Assembly (NCBI RefSeq): GCF_001723175.1
Contig: NC_064653.1
Span: forward strand, 868,001-932,000
DNA from: Penicillium oxalicum
Taxonomy: Eukaryota > Ascomycota > Eurotiomycetes > Eurotiales > Aspergillaceae
DNA: 64,000 nt
Direction: 5' to 3'
The position numbers and the translations under genes are program-made. The notes beneath the pieces are model-generated. The model saw only the letters and a list, made by a program, of their open reading frames with translations. It was not told the DNA's origin and did no database searches. Below, piece after piece: positions 1 through 9,249 of the stretch; position 1 is the first letter of the stretch, and each line of letters starts with the position of its first letter.

Positions 1-554
1 ACGGCCCTGGCCCTGGCCGAGAGCTTGGACGAAGATGCGGTCATTGTGGAGGGATATGCAGAGTATGCGACGTGGCGGCCTCATCTGGCCTACCTTCGCG
101 ATCCCTACGGAGATCCTGATATGGAGATGGAATTGGATGGCATTGGCGGTGTCAGCATTTTGGCCAAGGCTCGCGTTTTCCGCTCTGGAGTCCATTTCCC
201 AGCCTTTAGCTTTGAACGACACGCTGAGACTGAAGGCTTTGGCAAGGTGAGTTAATCGCTGTGTGCAGTGAGCTCTGAATTTTTTTTGGGTAACGAGAAG
301 ATTCTAACCCCCTTTCGCAGATGGCCAAACGCATGAACTTTTCAGTGATTGGTCTTCCACATTACACCATTTGGCACTTGTACGAGCCCAGCCTAGACGA
401 CTTGCGCCATATGGAAGAGATGGACCGTGAGCGCGAGGCCCGCGAAGAGGAGGAGCGACGAAAACAATCTGCAGAGCAGAAGAGGAGCAAAGAAACTGCG
501 GATTCCGATCATTCAACTGGCCCCGAGTCCACTTCCGCTGAAGACTCTGCTTGA
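1..554 (+). CDS. anp1: Mannan polymerase II subunit Anp1, C-terminal part (5' truncated)
   Basis: Cut by the left edge; the frame is open from base 1. Exon 1 ends at 246 (phase 0), an intron with a GTGAGT donor runs 247-320, and exon 2 runs 321-554, giving 159 visible residues. The segments VIVEGYAEYATWRPHL, GGVSILAKARVFRSGVHFPA and GLPHYTIWHLYEPS are hallmarks of the Mnn9/Van1/Anp1 family of Golgi alpha-1,6-mannosyltransferase subunits, which extend the N-glycan mannan backbone. The EGYAEYATWRPHLAYLRDP version fits Anp1 better than Mnn9 (judged from memory of the family). The tail is a charged E/R/K-rich stretch, usual for fungal Anp1. The signal anchor and N-terminal half of the glycosyltransferase domain lie outside the window. 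Confidence 0.9.
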
Positions 555-1559
555 ATCCGCTTTGATCGAGGGCGGTCGCGTACGGATCCAAGACTTTCCC
601 AATTCGAGATGTCATTTCACCCTCGGTCTGTCTCATGCTTGCTTTTCCAAACTTTTTCTTAAAATCATATGATTTCAGTGGTCTTCTGTCCAGCTGGCTG
701 GATATCTATCATAGGTGTGGGATACATTCGGGTGGCAGCGTCGACAAACCGCACGTTTTCTTTTTTCTCTCTCTTTGGCCCGAGGCTGTATTCCATTTTC
801 CCCACAAGACACCGATTTCGGGATCCTTTCAGATACGCGCGGATCAGAAGCGTATACCAACACTGGCTTTTTGTCCATGCCGAAGGCTCAGCTACTTTCG
901 GAATAGCTAGAGAGTGTCTCTAGGTGTCTAGGTTCTAGACACTCGTGTCGTGTTGGAAACACTGTTGTAGATTATACTTGCTTAGACATGGTATTGCTTC
1001 TTTCCATTGCCTGGTATTAGATATTTTGCAACCAAAAGAAGAAAAAACCAACTAATTTCTTGACCAGACTTTTTCCATTTTGCTTCAGAGTCGTCGCAAC
1101 CTTGGGATCTGGGATAATACTAGGTAGCCAGGCTTTACAGCGACTCTAGAGTCGACGCAACCAGGTCCCCCCCAAAAAAAACAGTGATCAAATTACATTT
1201 GATTTCGACTCGGACAAGATTATGCATGGATCTAGTATCAATTCATCTACCAATACAAGAAAATAACCACACACACACTCTCTCTCTCTAAAAAAAGAAA
1301 AACAGGATCCATGATTCGCAATCAGTCTCTAGCATCATGACTCCGCACCCTCATTTAAATGTGGTCTGTGCACATCCCTGCGTTTCTCCGAGTCTCCCCC
1401 TCCGCACGGCACGCGTGTCTCTCTTTTTTTGCCGGGCGGGGAACCCGACGCGTTCTGCTTGCACGAAGCAGATGAATGTGAGTTTGATAGTTTGCACGCG
1501 AACGAGGATCAACACACTTGATATTGGAAAAAACGGTATCAAGTACAAATATACGAGCA
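555..1559. other. Intergenic region anp1-dcc1
   Basis: About 1 kb without a supportable gene. It should hold the anp1 3' UTR and the dcc1 promoter. A short direct repeat (agagtcg-t/a-cgcaacc) occurs at about 1087-1101 and 1149-1163. Just upstream of dcc1 are a CA/CT-rich stretch near 1268-1290 and pyrimidine-rich DNA. An in-frame ATG at 1337 precedes the chosen dcc1 region but its peptide looks random. Confidence 0.6.
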
Positions 1560-3083
1560 ATGGCAACACAGGGGTCAAGAAGTATTCTGTTCACAAGTAC
1601 ATTACCACAGCAGGGATTCCGACTGTTGGAATTGACGCCCGAATTGGAGGAACTCTTGTCTTTGGAGGATGCGCCGACGTAAGTGTGGTTTGGGATTTGT
1701 TTTTTCTATCATTCTTGTTCTTGTTCCTTTTCACTGTCTTTTTTTTCTTCTTTTTTGAATTCAGATTCAATTCCAGTTCCAGTTCACACAGGTCCATTCG
1801 CCATCAAACTAACAAAAGCAGTCTCCAATTGAAATCTCCCTCTGCCGCACTGGCCCGCGCCGTGATCGATCCCAGCGCCCTCGAATACGTCAACCTGTGC
1901 ACACCGACCCGAACCTATCGCATTCGCCAAGTCCAATCATCCAATTCCCTTCACATCCTGCAACCGAGTCTAGGACAGATCTCCAAAGAAGATATCAAAG
2001 TCGTCGAAGATACAGACACCGACGGCGAGAACATCCAATCCCTAACCACCCTCGTCGATGGAACTGTGACGACCATTGCAAAATGTGGATCGACCCTGGA
2101 ATTGCACACCCCCCCGGAAGGGTTCTCCGCCGTGCCCTTTTTGGAAAAGAGTCTGGCTTTGTATGATCGGCGGATTGGGGACGAGGATGTGGATGTGGAT
2201 GTGGACATGGTTCATGCGGACGAGTCAATGGACGGGTTCAATACGTCGGCACCGGTCGATGGGCGGACTTTGCGAGATCGAGTTTTTGCGGATATCCCTG
2301 TGTCGGCGGAGCAATGTGAAGTGGCATGGATGGGGCTATGTGCTTTTGTCGATGAGAGGCAGGGGATTTGTTTTCGGCCGTCGGCGCGGATGCGATTGAC
2401 GCTTTGGAAACGACTCGTGGAAGGGGCGACGTTGCAGGGGATCGATCTCAACAAGCAGTTTCTGGTGAGAGATCTTTGGAAATCGGTGCTTGATGACGAC
2501 GATGATATGAATGGGGATGGGAATGGAAATGTGGCTTCTCCGTTTCCACGAGCCTTTTTTGAAGCTGTGGTTCGAAGGCTTTGCGTGGTGGACGAGAGAC
2601 CTGCCTTGTCCGCAGAGGTGAAATGTAAGTGTACTGATTGGGTTTTGTTTTCCCCGTCCGATTTCGTAGAGAGAGTGCGTTCGCTCTTCTTTTTTTTTTC
2701 CCCTTCTCTTTCCTTGATCTATGTTTCTAATGTCGCACCAAACAAAAACAACAGGGGCAAGCTTTGACAAGGTCGAATGCGCTTCTTGGGTTGGTGAAAC
2801 CTACCTTGCCGCCACAGCACCTACGTCGACATCAGCCGTCAGCCGGAGCGAGTTTATCCACGCATGGAAAGATTGTCTTCCCGAATCCTGGGGTGAAGAG
2901 GCGTCGCTCTCCAAGTTACCCCCGGGCTCCTTTCAGAATTCTGATCCTACAACGCTTTACTATGTTGACCCGTCGCAACGTCAGCAGACGGGCAAGGCTG
3001 CAGGTTCAGCGCCCGCGGCTGCGACCAAGGTCAAATCCGCAAGAAACTGGCACGAATTGCTCAAAAATCCAAAGAGTCGTTGA
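1560..3083 (+). CDS. dcc1: Sister chromatid cohesion protein Dcc1
   Basis: Three exons: 1560-1678, 1765-2624 and 2755-3083, with introns 1679-1764 (GTAAGT) and 2625-2754 (GTAAGT), giving about 435 residues. Dcc1 forms the alternative clamp loader Ctf18-Dcc1-Ctf8-RFC, which acts at replication forks in sister chromatid cohesion and checkpoint signalling. The recognisable family block is SALEYVNLCTPTRTYRIRQV followed by SSNSLHILQPS; later blocks are the winged-helix-like segments around LWKRLVEGATLQGI and a conserved tail ending NWHELLKNPKSR. The ATG at 1560 was chosen because it opens MATQGSRSILF...GFRLLELTPELEELL, which resembles the family N-terminus; the ATG at 1337 does not. The first acceptor is uncertain: several CAG sites in the same phase (1764, 1776, 1782, 1791) sit in a serine-coding repeat. 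It converges with the acetyltransferase gene downstream. Confidence 0.88.
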
Positions 3084-3397
3084 TGCTGCAAATACATATC
3101 AATCATCAACATGAGCTGTTGCGCCTTACGTGGAGTTGCCTCCCTAAGGTCGGTGTTTCTACCAAATGAAGAACCCGTGACCACTGCCGCAAAAAGAACG
3201 AGAATCAAAAAAGACACAGCAAGCCAAAAGGAAATGAAAGGGGTAATGCACGCTTTGCGGACTCCATGTGGAGTCTCTGTGCGAAATGAATCGAAGGCGA
3301 TGGGGTGAAGAAAAGAGAAAAAAAAAGAATATGTCACGAAATCATGAAACACGTCGACAAGTCCTCAGACGAGTGGGGGTGTCTGGTCGGATATCAA
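3084..3397. other. Convergent 3' intergenic region
   Basis: Short gap between two genes that run towards each other. It carries both 3' UTRs and A-rich stretches (about 3316-3330). No gene is seen. Confidence 0.6.
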
Positions 3398-4576
3398 TTA
3401 GCACCAGGCATACTTCTCATTCAACACCCATTCTACGTCCTGGCCCAATCCGTGTTGATCTCCCGTCCAACGAAGGCATGGGATGCTGCTCTTCTCGCGG
3501 TGCTCGACCTGCACATCCGGGTCCAGCACCTGCACGGCCTTTTGCAAGATCGGATCCGGGTTCCAGAATTCGACGGTGCTCAAGTCCCATTCCTTGGCCT
3601 CTTGTTGCGCGCGCCGTAAGATGCCCACCATGGCTCGAATCAAGCCTTGCTCTTCGTCCGCCGACGTGGGCTTGTTGTAGACCCATCGCAGGATATAGAG
3701 CACACTGCTCTCCGGTGTATCTCCAAAGTTCCGGTTCCACGTGCAGTAAACTTGTGCGGCGTCATTTCCCGCGCCCTTGACCAGGGGCGGCGATCGGTCA
3801 GAGTAGAGCTCCCGCACAAAGAATTCTTCACGGGCCCAGTGCCATGAATAGTGGTCGAAATCCGGTAGAATCGCCACCTGCGCGGCCTGTGACTGTTGAG
3901 ATGCCCGTTGCATCTCTTCACGCAGAGTAGATAGGACGGTGTCGTTGCACATGGTCTGTTTCACATCCTCGGCGAGCAAGTCTCGCGTCACCTGGTGCTC
4001 ACTCGTCCCATTCGATTTCTCCTCCACGTCATCCTTTGCCCGGGCCGGAAGGACCATGTGTGCGGAGGCATACGGCTCCCACCCGAACTGTGCGTAGAAT
4101 TTCTTCCCAATATCCGAGAACAGAATTGTGAACAAGGTCCGGCCTCGTGGCTGCTGTTCCATCTTCCACGTGTCGAGTTTCCGGCTCAGCTCCTCCATCA
4201 TGCGCTTGGCGTACCCTTTGCCCCGGAATTCAGGCCGGCAGTAGACACTCCCGATGCCGTGGGTAGAAACTTCTTCCACCTGGCCCTTGTGAGCCAGCAG
4301 GGCCTTTTTGGGATAGGTCTCACAGGAGCTGAGAATGGTGCGGTCGCCCTCGGGCTCGGAGCCGTCCACCAAGATCCAGCAGGTCACTCCATCCCGAACC
4401 AGCTGGTGGTTGTGGAGGTGATCCTCACGGGTGATGTATGTTTCCAAATCCAATGGGCCCTTCCAGGCGATACTGTTGAGCTTGATCGAGGCGATCCGTT
4501 CCTCGGGCGTTGCGGGAACGAGAATGAGGTCGGGAGAGTCCCCGTCTGGGAGATGTGGAACATTTGCCGCGATCAT
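3398..4576 (-). CDS. LYC1-type lysine N-acetyltransferase (GNAT family)
   Basis: A single uninterrupted frame of 392 residues. The start is the ATG at 4576, the first in-frame ATG; the frame is open further upstream to 4702 but without an ATG. The protein resembles Yarrowia LYC1, an acetyl-CoA:L-lysine N6-acetyltransferase used in lysine catabolism. The GNAT acetyl-CoA loop is visible as GSVYCRPEFRGKGYAKRMM (R-x-x-G-x-G/A type). It is followed by LFSDIGKKFYAQFGWEPY, a typical GNAT strand 5/helix 4 region. A C-terminal second half (HWAREEFFVRELY, RWTGDQHGLGQDVEWVLNEKYAWC) is shared by fungal LYC1-like proteins. Specificity for lysine is inferred from family, not seen. Convergent with dcc1. Confidence 0.8.
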   Translation of the reverse strand: MIAANVPHLPDGDSPDLILVPATPEERIASIKLNSIAWKGPLDLETYITREDHLHNHQLVRDGVTCWILVDGSEPEGDRTILSSCETYPKKALLAHKGQVEEVSTHGIGSVYCRPEFRGKGYAKRMMEELSRKLDTWKMEQQPRGRTLFTILFSDIGKKFYAQFGWEPYASAHMVLPARAKDDVEEKSNGTSEHQVTRDLLAEDVKQTMCNDTVLSTLREEMQRASQQSQAAQVAILPDFDHYSWHWAREEFFVRELYSDRSPPLVKGAGNDAAQVYCTWNRNFGDTPESSVLYILRWVYNKPTSADEEQGLIRAMVGILRRAQQEAKEWDLSTVEFWNPDPILQKAVQVLDPDVQVEHREKSSIPCLRWTGDQHGLGQDVEWVLNEKYAWC

Positions 4577-5487
4577 CTTGGAGATCAACCGAGGGTATGG
4601 AATTTCACGATCCTTGACTTTGTGAAGAGTAGCTGGGGTGGAGTCTTTTGGTTTATTATTGTTTTCGTTTTTTGTTTTTGTGTTGTGAATCTTTTGAACC
4701 ACGTCGTCTTCCCACCGTGATGCTTCTTTGTCACTCTATCAACGCCCCGACGCCGGGAGATAGGTTTTTATGGACGGAGGTGAGCCCCAAACAAAAAGCA
4801 GGGCAGACCAATCAATTGCATAAATTGCCGTTCCGATCGTGGTCACAAGCACCTTTTTCAACAGCCCCTTGCGGTCGTATCACGTCAACGATCTGTTTGG
4901 GAGGGGGGGGAGTCAATTTGCCGGTGGCCTCTTGGTTCTTGTTTGATTTCCCGTCTTCTGTCGACGAGGATCTTCCGGGGACGATGATCCAGTCTCTGGT
5001 TGAAATGGACTATTTTCACACCACGTATCCCAGGTAATCACGGACCCAGCAGAAAGATCATGGACTGGGAAGGGGAAGGGGAACCGGGAGAAGGAGGAAG
5101 ATCAGTCCAACGCAGCCGCCAGGTTGAAGCTTCCAAAAGAGAAAATCCGGGGTCGACCGGCGTGCCAATGAACCCTCAAAGTTCCAAGTGGATAACCTCG
5201 TTCGGGATCGGTTCCACGGATGGTCAGGAACGCATGATATAACGCCCGGGACACGCCCTACACACCCTACGGAGGAGGGGCGCAGGGATCTTTAGGAAAG
5301 AGGATCGGGCAAGTCCAGCGAGATAATGATGATCCTGACGATTGTTCTCGATCCTTGGCCATTCTTATTTCCCCCCCCAACACCCAGCTAACACTGATTC
5401 CATGACTGAGATTGAACAGGGTGGTGACCATGATGATATGAGGTAGGCGGTAGATTGATTTTTCTTTTCTTTGTGATCATCTAGGAG

Positions 5488-5510
5488 CTCTCTCTCTCTC
5501 TCTCTCTCTC
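5488..5510. repeat. (CT)n microsatellite
   Basis: An uninterrupted alternating C/T run of 23 bases in the intergenic region. Confidence 0.95.
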
Positions 5511-6474
5511 CTTGTTCTGTTCTTCTATGGGTCTATTGTTCCCTGTCCATCCAATTCGTTCGTCCCTGGAAAACACCCTGTGCATATGCGCTTATCATCG
5601 TTATCGTCATGCCGGTCAAGGCGGGGGATAACCCACGGCAGGCTGCCAGTACTTTCCTTTTCTGGGGGCGAAAGCGGCGATCGACGGAGGTTTCTGGGTG
5701 TCATACCCGAGCCGAGGACAAGCGACACAAAGCGGGTCACGGGATCAATGGACCTTCCGAAGTGAGGATAAAACCCTCTGATGGTGACTGTACTGATAGG
5801 TACTACCAGATTCATAGTAATTGGTACTCAGTAGCTTTGATAAATAAGAAGATGATAGTATTTCTGCTCTGGCGTCACACTGTTTCGTAAACCGCCCCCC
5901 CAAAAGACCTGTCCATAGATAGAAAGATGGAAGTCTGAAGTGACTCGGGGGTGGTTCATCTCTCTGTCGATTATTTTACAGTACTACAGTATCTACCTAC
6001 CAAGACAGCCATGCTGCAGGGTCAGCATCGAGCGCTCGTGTCCAGGTAGACGGTTGTGGATAGCATCTTCAACGGGTATGACATGTCCAAGACGCCCACC
6101 TGTCTACCTCCAAGTCTCGATTCCACCTCCCCATATCTCCCCTAGAGCACCACGTAGACACGACACGACACTCCCCCATGGCCTGCAGCAGCAATGGACC
6201 AGATGACACGATTGCATCATTGGCTGGGAATCTGCCAGACGAATCTTGCCGATTCCCTTACTCTTCTTATCGCCATGTGACCCCCTTTCGGGGCTCCGAA
6301 GGGGAGGAGCGTGATAAGAAGCCCGCCCAGAGTCCGGTCAGGTGCTGCTGGGCGGAGAAGGCACGTGCAAAGACAACCGGACCCAGCTAAGAGACTGGAG
6401 GTCGAGTGGACGAAACTCGAACTTGTCCGTCCTGTCTCGGCCTGTGCTTTGTTCAATTCCATCTCCAGCCAGTT

Positions 6475-6502
6475 CCCCCCCCCCCCCCCCCCCCCCCCCC
6501 CC
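6475..6502. repeat. Poly-C run (C28)
   Basis: Twenty-eight consecutive C on the + strand between non-coding sequences. The length may be an assembly estimate, because such runs are hard to sequence. Read as the complement it is a long G tract able to form quadruplex-type structures. Confidence 0.9.
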
Positions 6503-7275
6503 TCACGGGTGGCTTGCTCATCTCGTCAATGGCATTCTCCCAGGAGACTCTCATCGATCACGAGTGCGACCCCGACCAGATACTCAGATATGAGACGAGC
6601 CCGATTCTGGATTCCTCAAGTGCCTGTAAGTCACGTGATCGAAAATCATCACTAACCCAGTCAGGCTAGATCCTCCGCCTCGTCAGGGTCAATGAGAACG
6701 TCCATCGGATCCTCTGTCATCCACACTTCAGAAGCTCCGGGAGGGGGGTGGACCTGCTTACATAATGACCGATGACGGCGGGGGGGATGATGGGGGCAGT
6801 CGACGATGGAGGGGGAAAATCCTCATCTGAAGAGGCGCCACGGACAATGAGGGCACTCGGCCACGTTTCTCACGTCAACCACGACCGACGGGACCCTTTA
6901 GGAGCAACTCGTGTCACGATTTGCAACCACCACGCAATCGAGTCATAGAAGGTTTCTGAGATCTCCCCAGTGGAACACCGCAAAAGCGCAGAGTCCACGC
7001 GCACACGAGCCAGGAGACAAGAGTGCTCGGGCTACCTCATTTTGGCCGTTTGGGTCTGTGGTTTATTTCTTTTTTTCCTCTCTCTTTTGCGAAGAGACGT
7101 GGTCTTCCATTGAATCGATCACAGCTGCACCACCTGGACTGTGGATCTTAGTATCGGTACTTCTTTCATGTCATTCTCTTCCCGTCCTTGAACCCTGTGG
7201 TGTTGAAGGAAAAAGGAACAAGGAAAAAAAAATCTCATCCCCCCCCCCAAAAACCAAAAAAAAAAAACATCGATA

Positions 7276-8271
7276 ATGCGCAAAAAAAGAGGGTCACTGC
7301 CGCCGCCACCACCACCACCACTAACACCACCACCAATGCAGACCCAAACCGCCAACCCTTCAGATGTCAAATTAGTGCCCCGTCGTACGTTACAGGGCCA
7401 CTCGGGTTGGGTCTGGGATGTGGCACTCTCCCCCGATGGTATGATGGCGGCCTCGGCCTCCAACGACACGACGGTTCGGGTCTGGGGCACCAGCGCGACG
7501 GGATCGTTGCATCGCGTCTTCAAGGGCCATTCCGGCCCCGTGCGAGCCGTCTCCTTCTCGCCCGATAGCCAGCGTGTGGCCTCTGCCTCGGATGACATGA
7601 TCGTTCGAGTGTGGGAGATTGGCACCGGGGTGGTCTCTCGGGCCCTGCAGGGCCACTCGGGTTGCGTGAGATCGGCCGCCTTCTCCCCCGATGGCCAGCT
7701 GATCGCCTCGGCCTCGGACGATCAGACCGTTCGGGTGTGGGATTTGCGAACCGGCGAGACACTCAAAGTCTTCCACGGCCATGAGGGCTGGGTGCGGATC
7801 GTCAAGTTCTCGCCCGATGGCAAACTGCTGGCCTCGGCAGCCGATGATTGTACGGCTCGAATCTGGGATGTCCAGACGGGGGAATGTGGTGCGGTCCTTC
7901 GCGGTCACTCAGACTACGTGCGAACTGTCAACTTCTCCCCCGACGGGTCGATGGTGGCCACGGGGTCCAAAGATCGAACCGTGCGTCTCTGGCGTGATGG
8001 GGCTCTATCGACCATCCTGGAGGGGCATTGCAGCTGGGTGAAAGATGTCATCTTCTCTCCCGACAGTAGCATGGTGATCTCTGCTGCAGACGACTCAACC
8101 ATCCGGCTATGGAGTTCCACGTCTGGCGCCGCCTGCGGAATCCTGGGTCCCGTCCAGGGTTGGGAACGGGCCATGGCATTTTCGCGTGATGGAAAACTTG
8201 TTGTTTCCACAGCGGATGATATGACGGTGAGAATTCTGGAGACGGATGATCGGGTATGGTCTTGTCAATAA
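7276..8271 (+). CDS. Seven-blade WD40 repeat protein
   Basis: A single exon of 331 residues from the ATG at 7276; an ATG at 7336 (MQTQTAN) is an alternative that would drop a proline-rich leader (PPPPPPPLTPPP). Seven WD repeats can be counted. The first six have GH near the start and a W-D-like end: GHSGWVWDV..VRVWG, GHSGPVRAV..VRVWE, GHSGCVRSA..VRVWD, GHEGWVRIV..ARIWD, GHSDYVRTV..VRLWR and GHCSWVKDV..IRLWS. The seventh is degenerate (GPVQGWERAM..VRILE). Seven blades make one complete beta-propeller, a protein-binding scaffold. The blades are unusually alike, as in the WD40 arrays of fungal NACHT/NLR (HNWD-type) proteins, but no NACHT, HET or other effector domain is seen upstream, so its partner and role are unknown. 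Confidence 0.8.
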   Translation: MRKKRGSLPPPPPPPLTPPPMQTQTANPSDVKLVPRRTLQGHSGWVWDVALSPDGMMAASASNDTTVRVWGTSATGSLHRVFKGHSGPVRAVSFSPDSQRVASASDDMIVRVWEIGTGVVSRALQGHSGCVRSAAFSPDGQLIASASDDQTVRVWDLRTGETLKVFHGHEGWVRIVKFSPDGKLLASAADDCTARIWDVQTGECGAVLRGHSDYVRTVNFSPDGSMVATGSKDRTVRLWRDGALSTILEGHCSWVKDVIFSPDSSMVISAADDSTIRLWSSTSGAACGILGPVQGWERAMAFSRDGKLVVSTADDMTVRILETDDRVWSCQ

Positions 8272-8417
8272 AACATGTGGCTTGATTTGGATCACAACCT
8301 TGACAAACATCGCTTACTTCGACTGGATTCCCAACAACGACGAAATGAAACTTTCAATCGACTGAATTTTTTTTTGGAAGCTCTCATCCATTCAAGCATA
8401 CATCAAAGGGCAAATTT

Positions 8418-8418
<1 letters not shown>

Positions 8419-8457
<39 letters not shown>
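8419..8457. repeat. (CA)n microsatellite
   Basis: An uninterrupted CA run of 39 bases in the gap between the WD40 gene and the gene on the opposite strand. The rest of this 292-base gap is 3' UTR-like sequence. Confidence 0.95.
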
Positions 8458-8460
<3 letters not shown>

Positions 8461-8563
8461 CATCCACATATCACCCATCACGACTGCTTGGATCTTGATC
8501 TCTGGGAATCATGCCTGGCCTTTCATTTCCCCCTCATTATTCGGCCTCTTAATTCTTCTCGCC

Positions 8564-9249
8564 TCACCAAATCCATCCTGGCGGGATAACCCAAATATCT
8601 GACCCGAAGCCACCAGTGTACGACGGCCATGTTTCCAAAGGGCCAGGATCCATCCACGTCACTGATGTGGTCGTGGTGGTTGATGTGGTTGGGCTGGATA
8701 CGGTGCCATGGGCACCAACACTTCCAAATACGAGATCATCCGGATTTGACACTGACCGTTTGCAATGGGAAACACGTGAGACCCCATTTGTCCCACGGTG
8801 TGTGGGATGAAGATCGTATCCTGTGGTGGAGCTGCCATCATTCCAGAATAATGGAACCGCATTTGCGGTATCGGTAGTGGGTGTTGCTGTTGCTGGCTCT
8901 GCTCATGTGGTACATACGGTGGTTGTAAATAAGTGGGTTGAGAAGAATGAGAAGAAGCAGCAGCAGCAGGAGGAGGAGGGATGAATTGATTCGAGCCCGT
9001 CCCCTGGGGCTGTGGGGTGCTCTTCTGACCGAATCGTTGCCGTTTTGAAGTGTCCGCAGGCGGTTTGGGTTTTCGATACTCGTCAAGATTGGGGCTCGTC
9101 AGATCAGTAAAAGGCACCGAGCTTGCGGCAACATATGGCAGGCCCGACTCGCTTGGATTGGGTTGAGAGTGCTGTACACTCTCGGTGGGGGTATATGGTT
9201 GGCAAGCAGGATTGTTCTGCTGCTGCTGGACTTGGTCCACTGAGGCCAT
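8564..9249 (-). CDS. Q/P-rich fungal protein of unknown function, apparently frameshifted
   Basis: Starts at the ATG at 9249 (MASVDQVQQQQNNPAC). The first frame runs to 8659 and is rich in Q, P and S. Its last 30 or so residues look random, while another frame overlapping from 8752 to 8564 reads SNPDDLVFGSVGAHGTVSS, a TTSTTTTTSVTW stretch and a W/P-rich end (DPGPLETWPSY..DIWVIPPGWIW), which looks like a true C-terminus. The two frames differ by one base near 8750-8765. I found no intron of normal size that joins them and keeps the good-looking middle (FHYSGMMAAPPQDTIFIPHT). One alternative is an intron at 8832-8917 (GTATGT donor), but it would discard that middle. The gene may carry a real frameshift or a sequence error. 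Function unknown; low-complexity composition suggests a nuclear or regulatory protein, which is inference only. Confidence 0.5.

Larger units (their letters stand above)
4577..7275. other. Long intergenic region with microsatellites
   Basis: About 2.7 kb with only short random frames. It contains a CT run, a C28 run, several G- or C-rich tracts (for example near 4901-4912 and 6777-6786) and purine-rich stretches. One stretch, 6529-6625, looks like a possible first exon (ATG, then an open frame into a GTAAGT donor), but no continuation could be found. The last part should be the promoter and leader of the WD40 gene. Confidence 0.5.

Noticed and set aside
1337..1678. Extended N-terminus of dcc1 from the ATG at 1337
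   Set aside because: The frame from 1337 differs from the family-like MATQGSRSILF start at 1560 and encodes random-looking, cysteine- and proline-rich sequence.
7276..8271. Full NACHT-WD40 (NLR) gene
   Set aside because: No P-loop or NACHT-like sequence is present in any frame upstream; only the propeller is supported.
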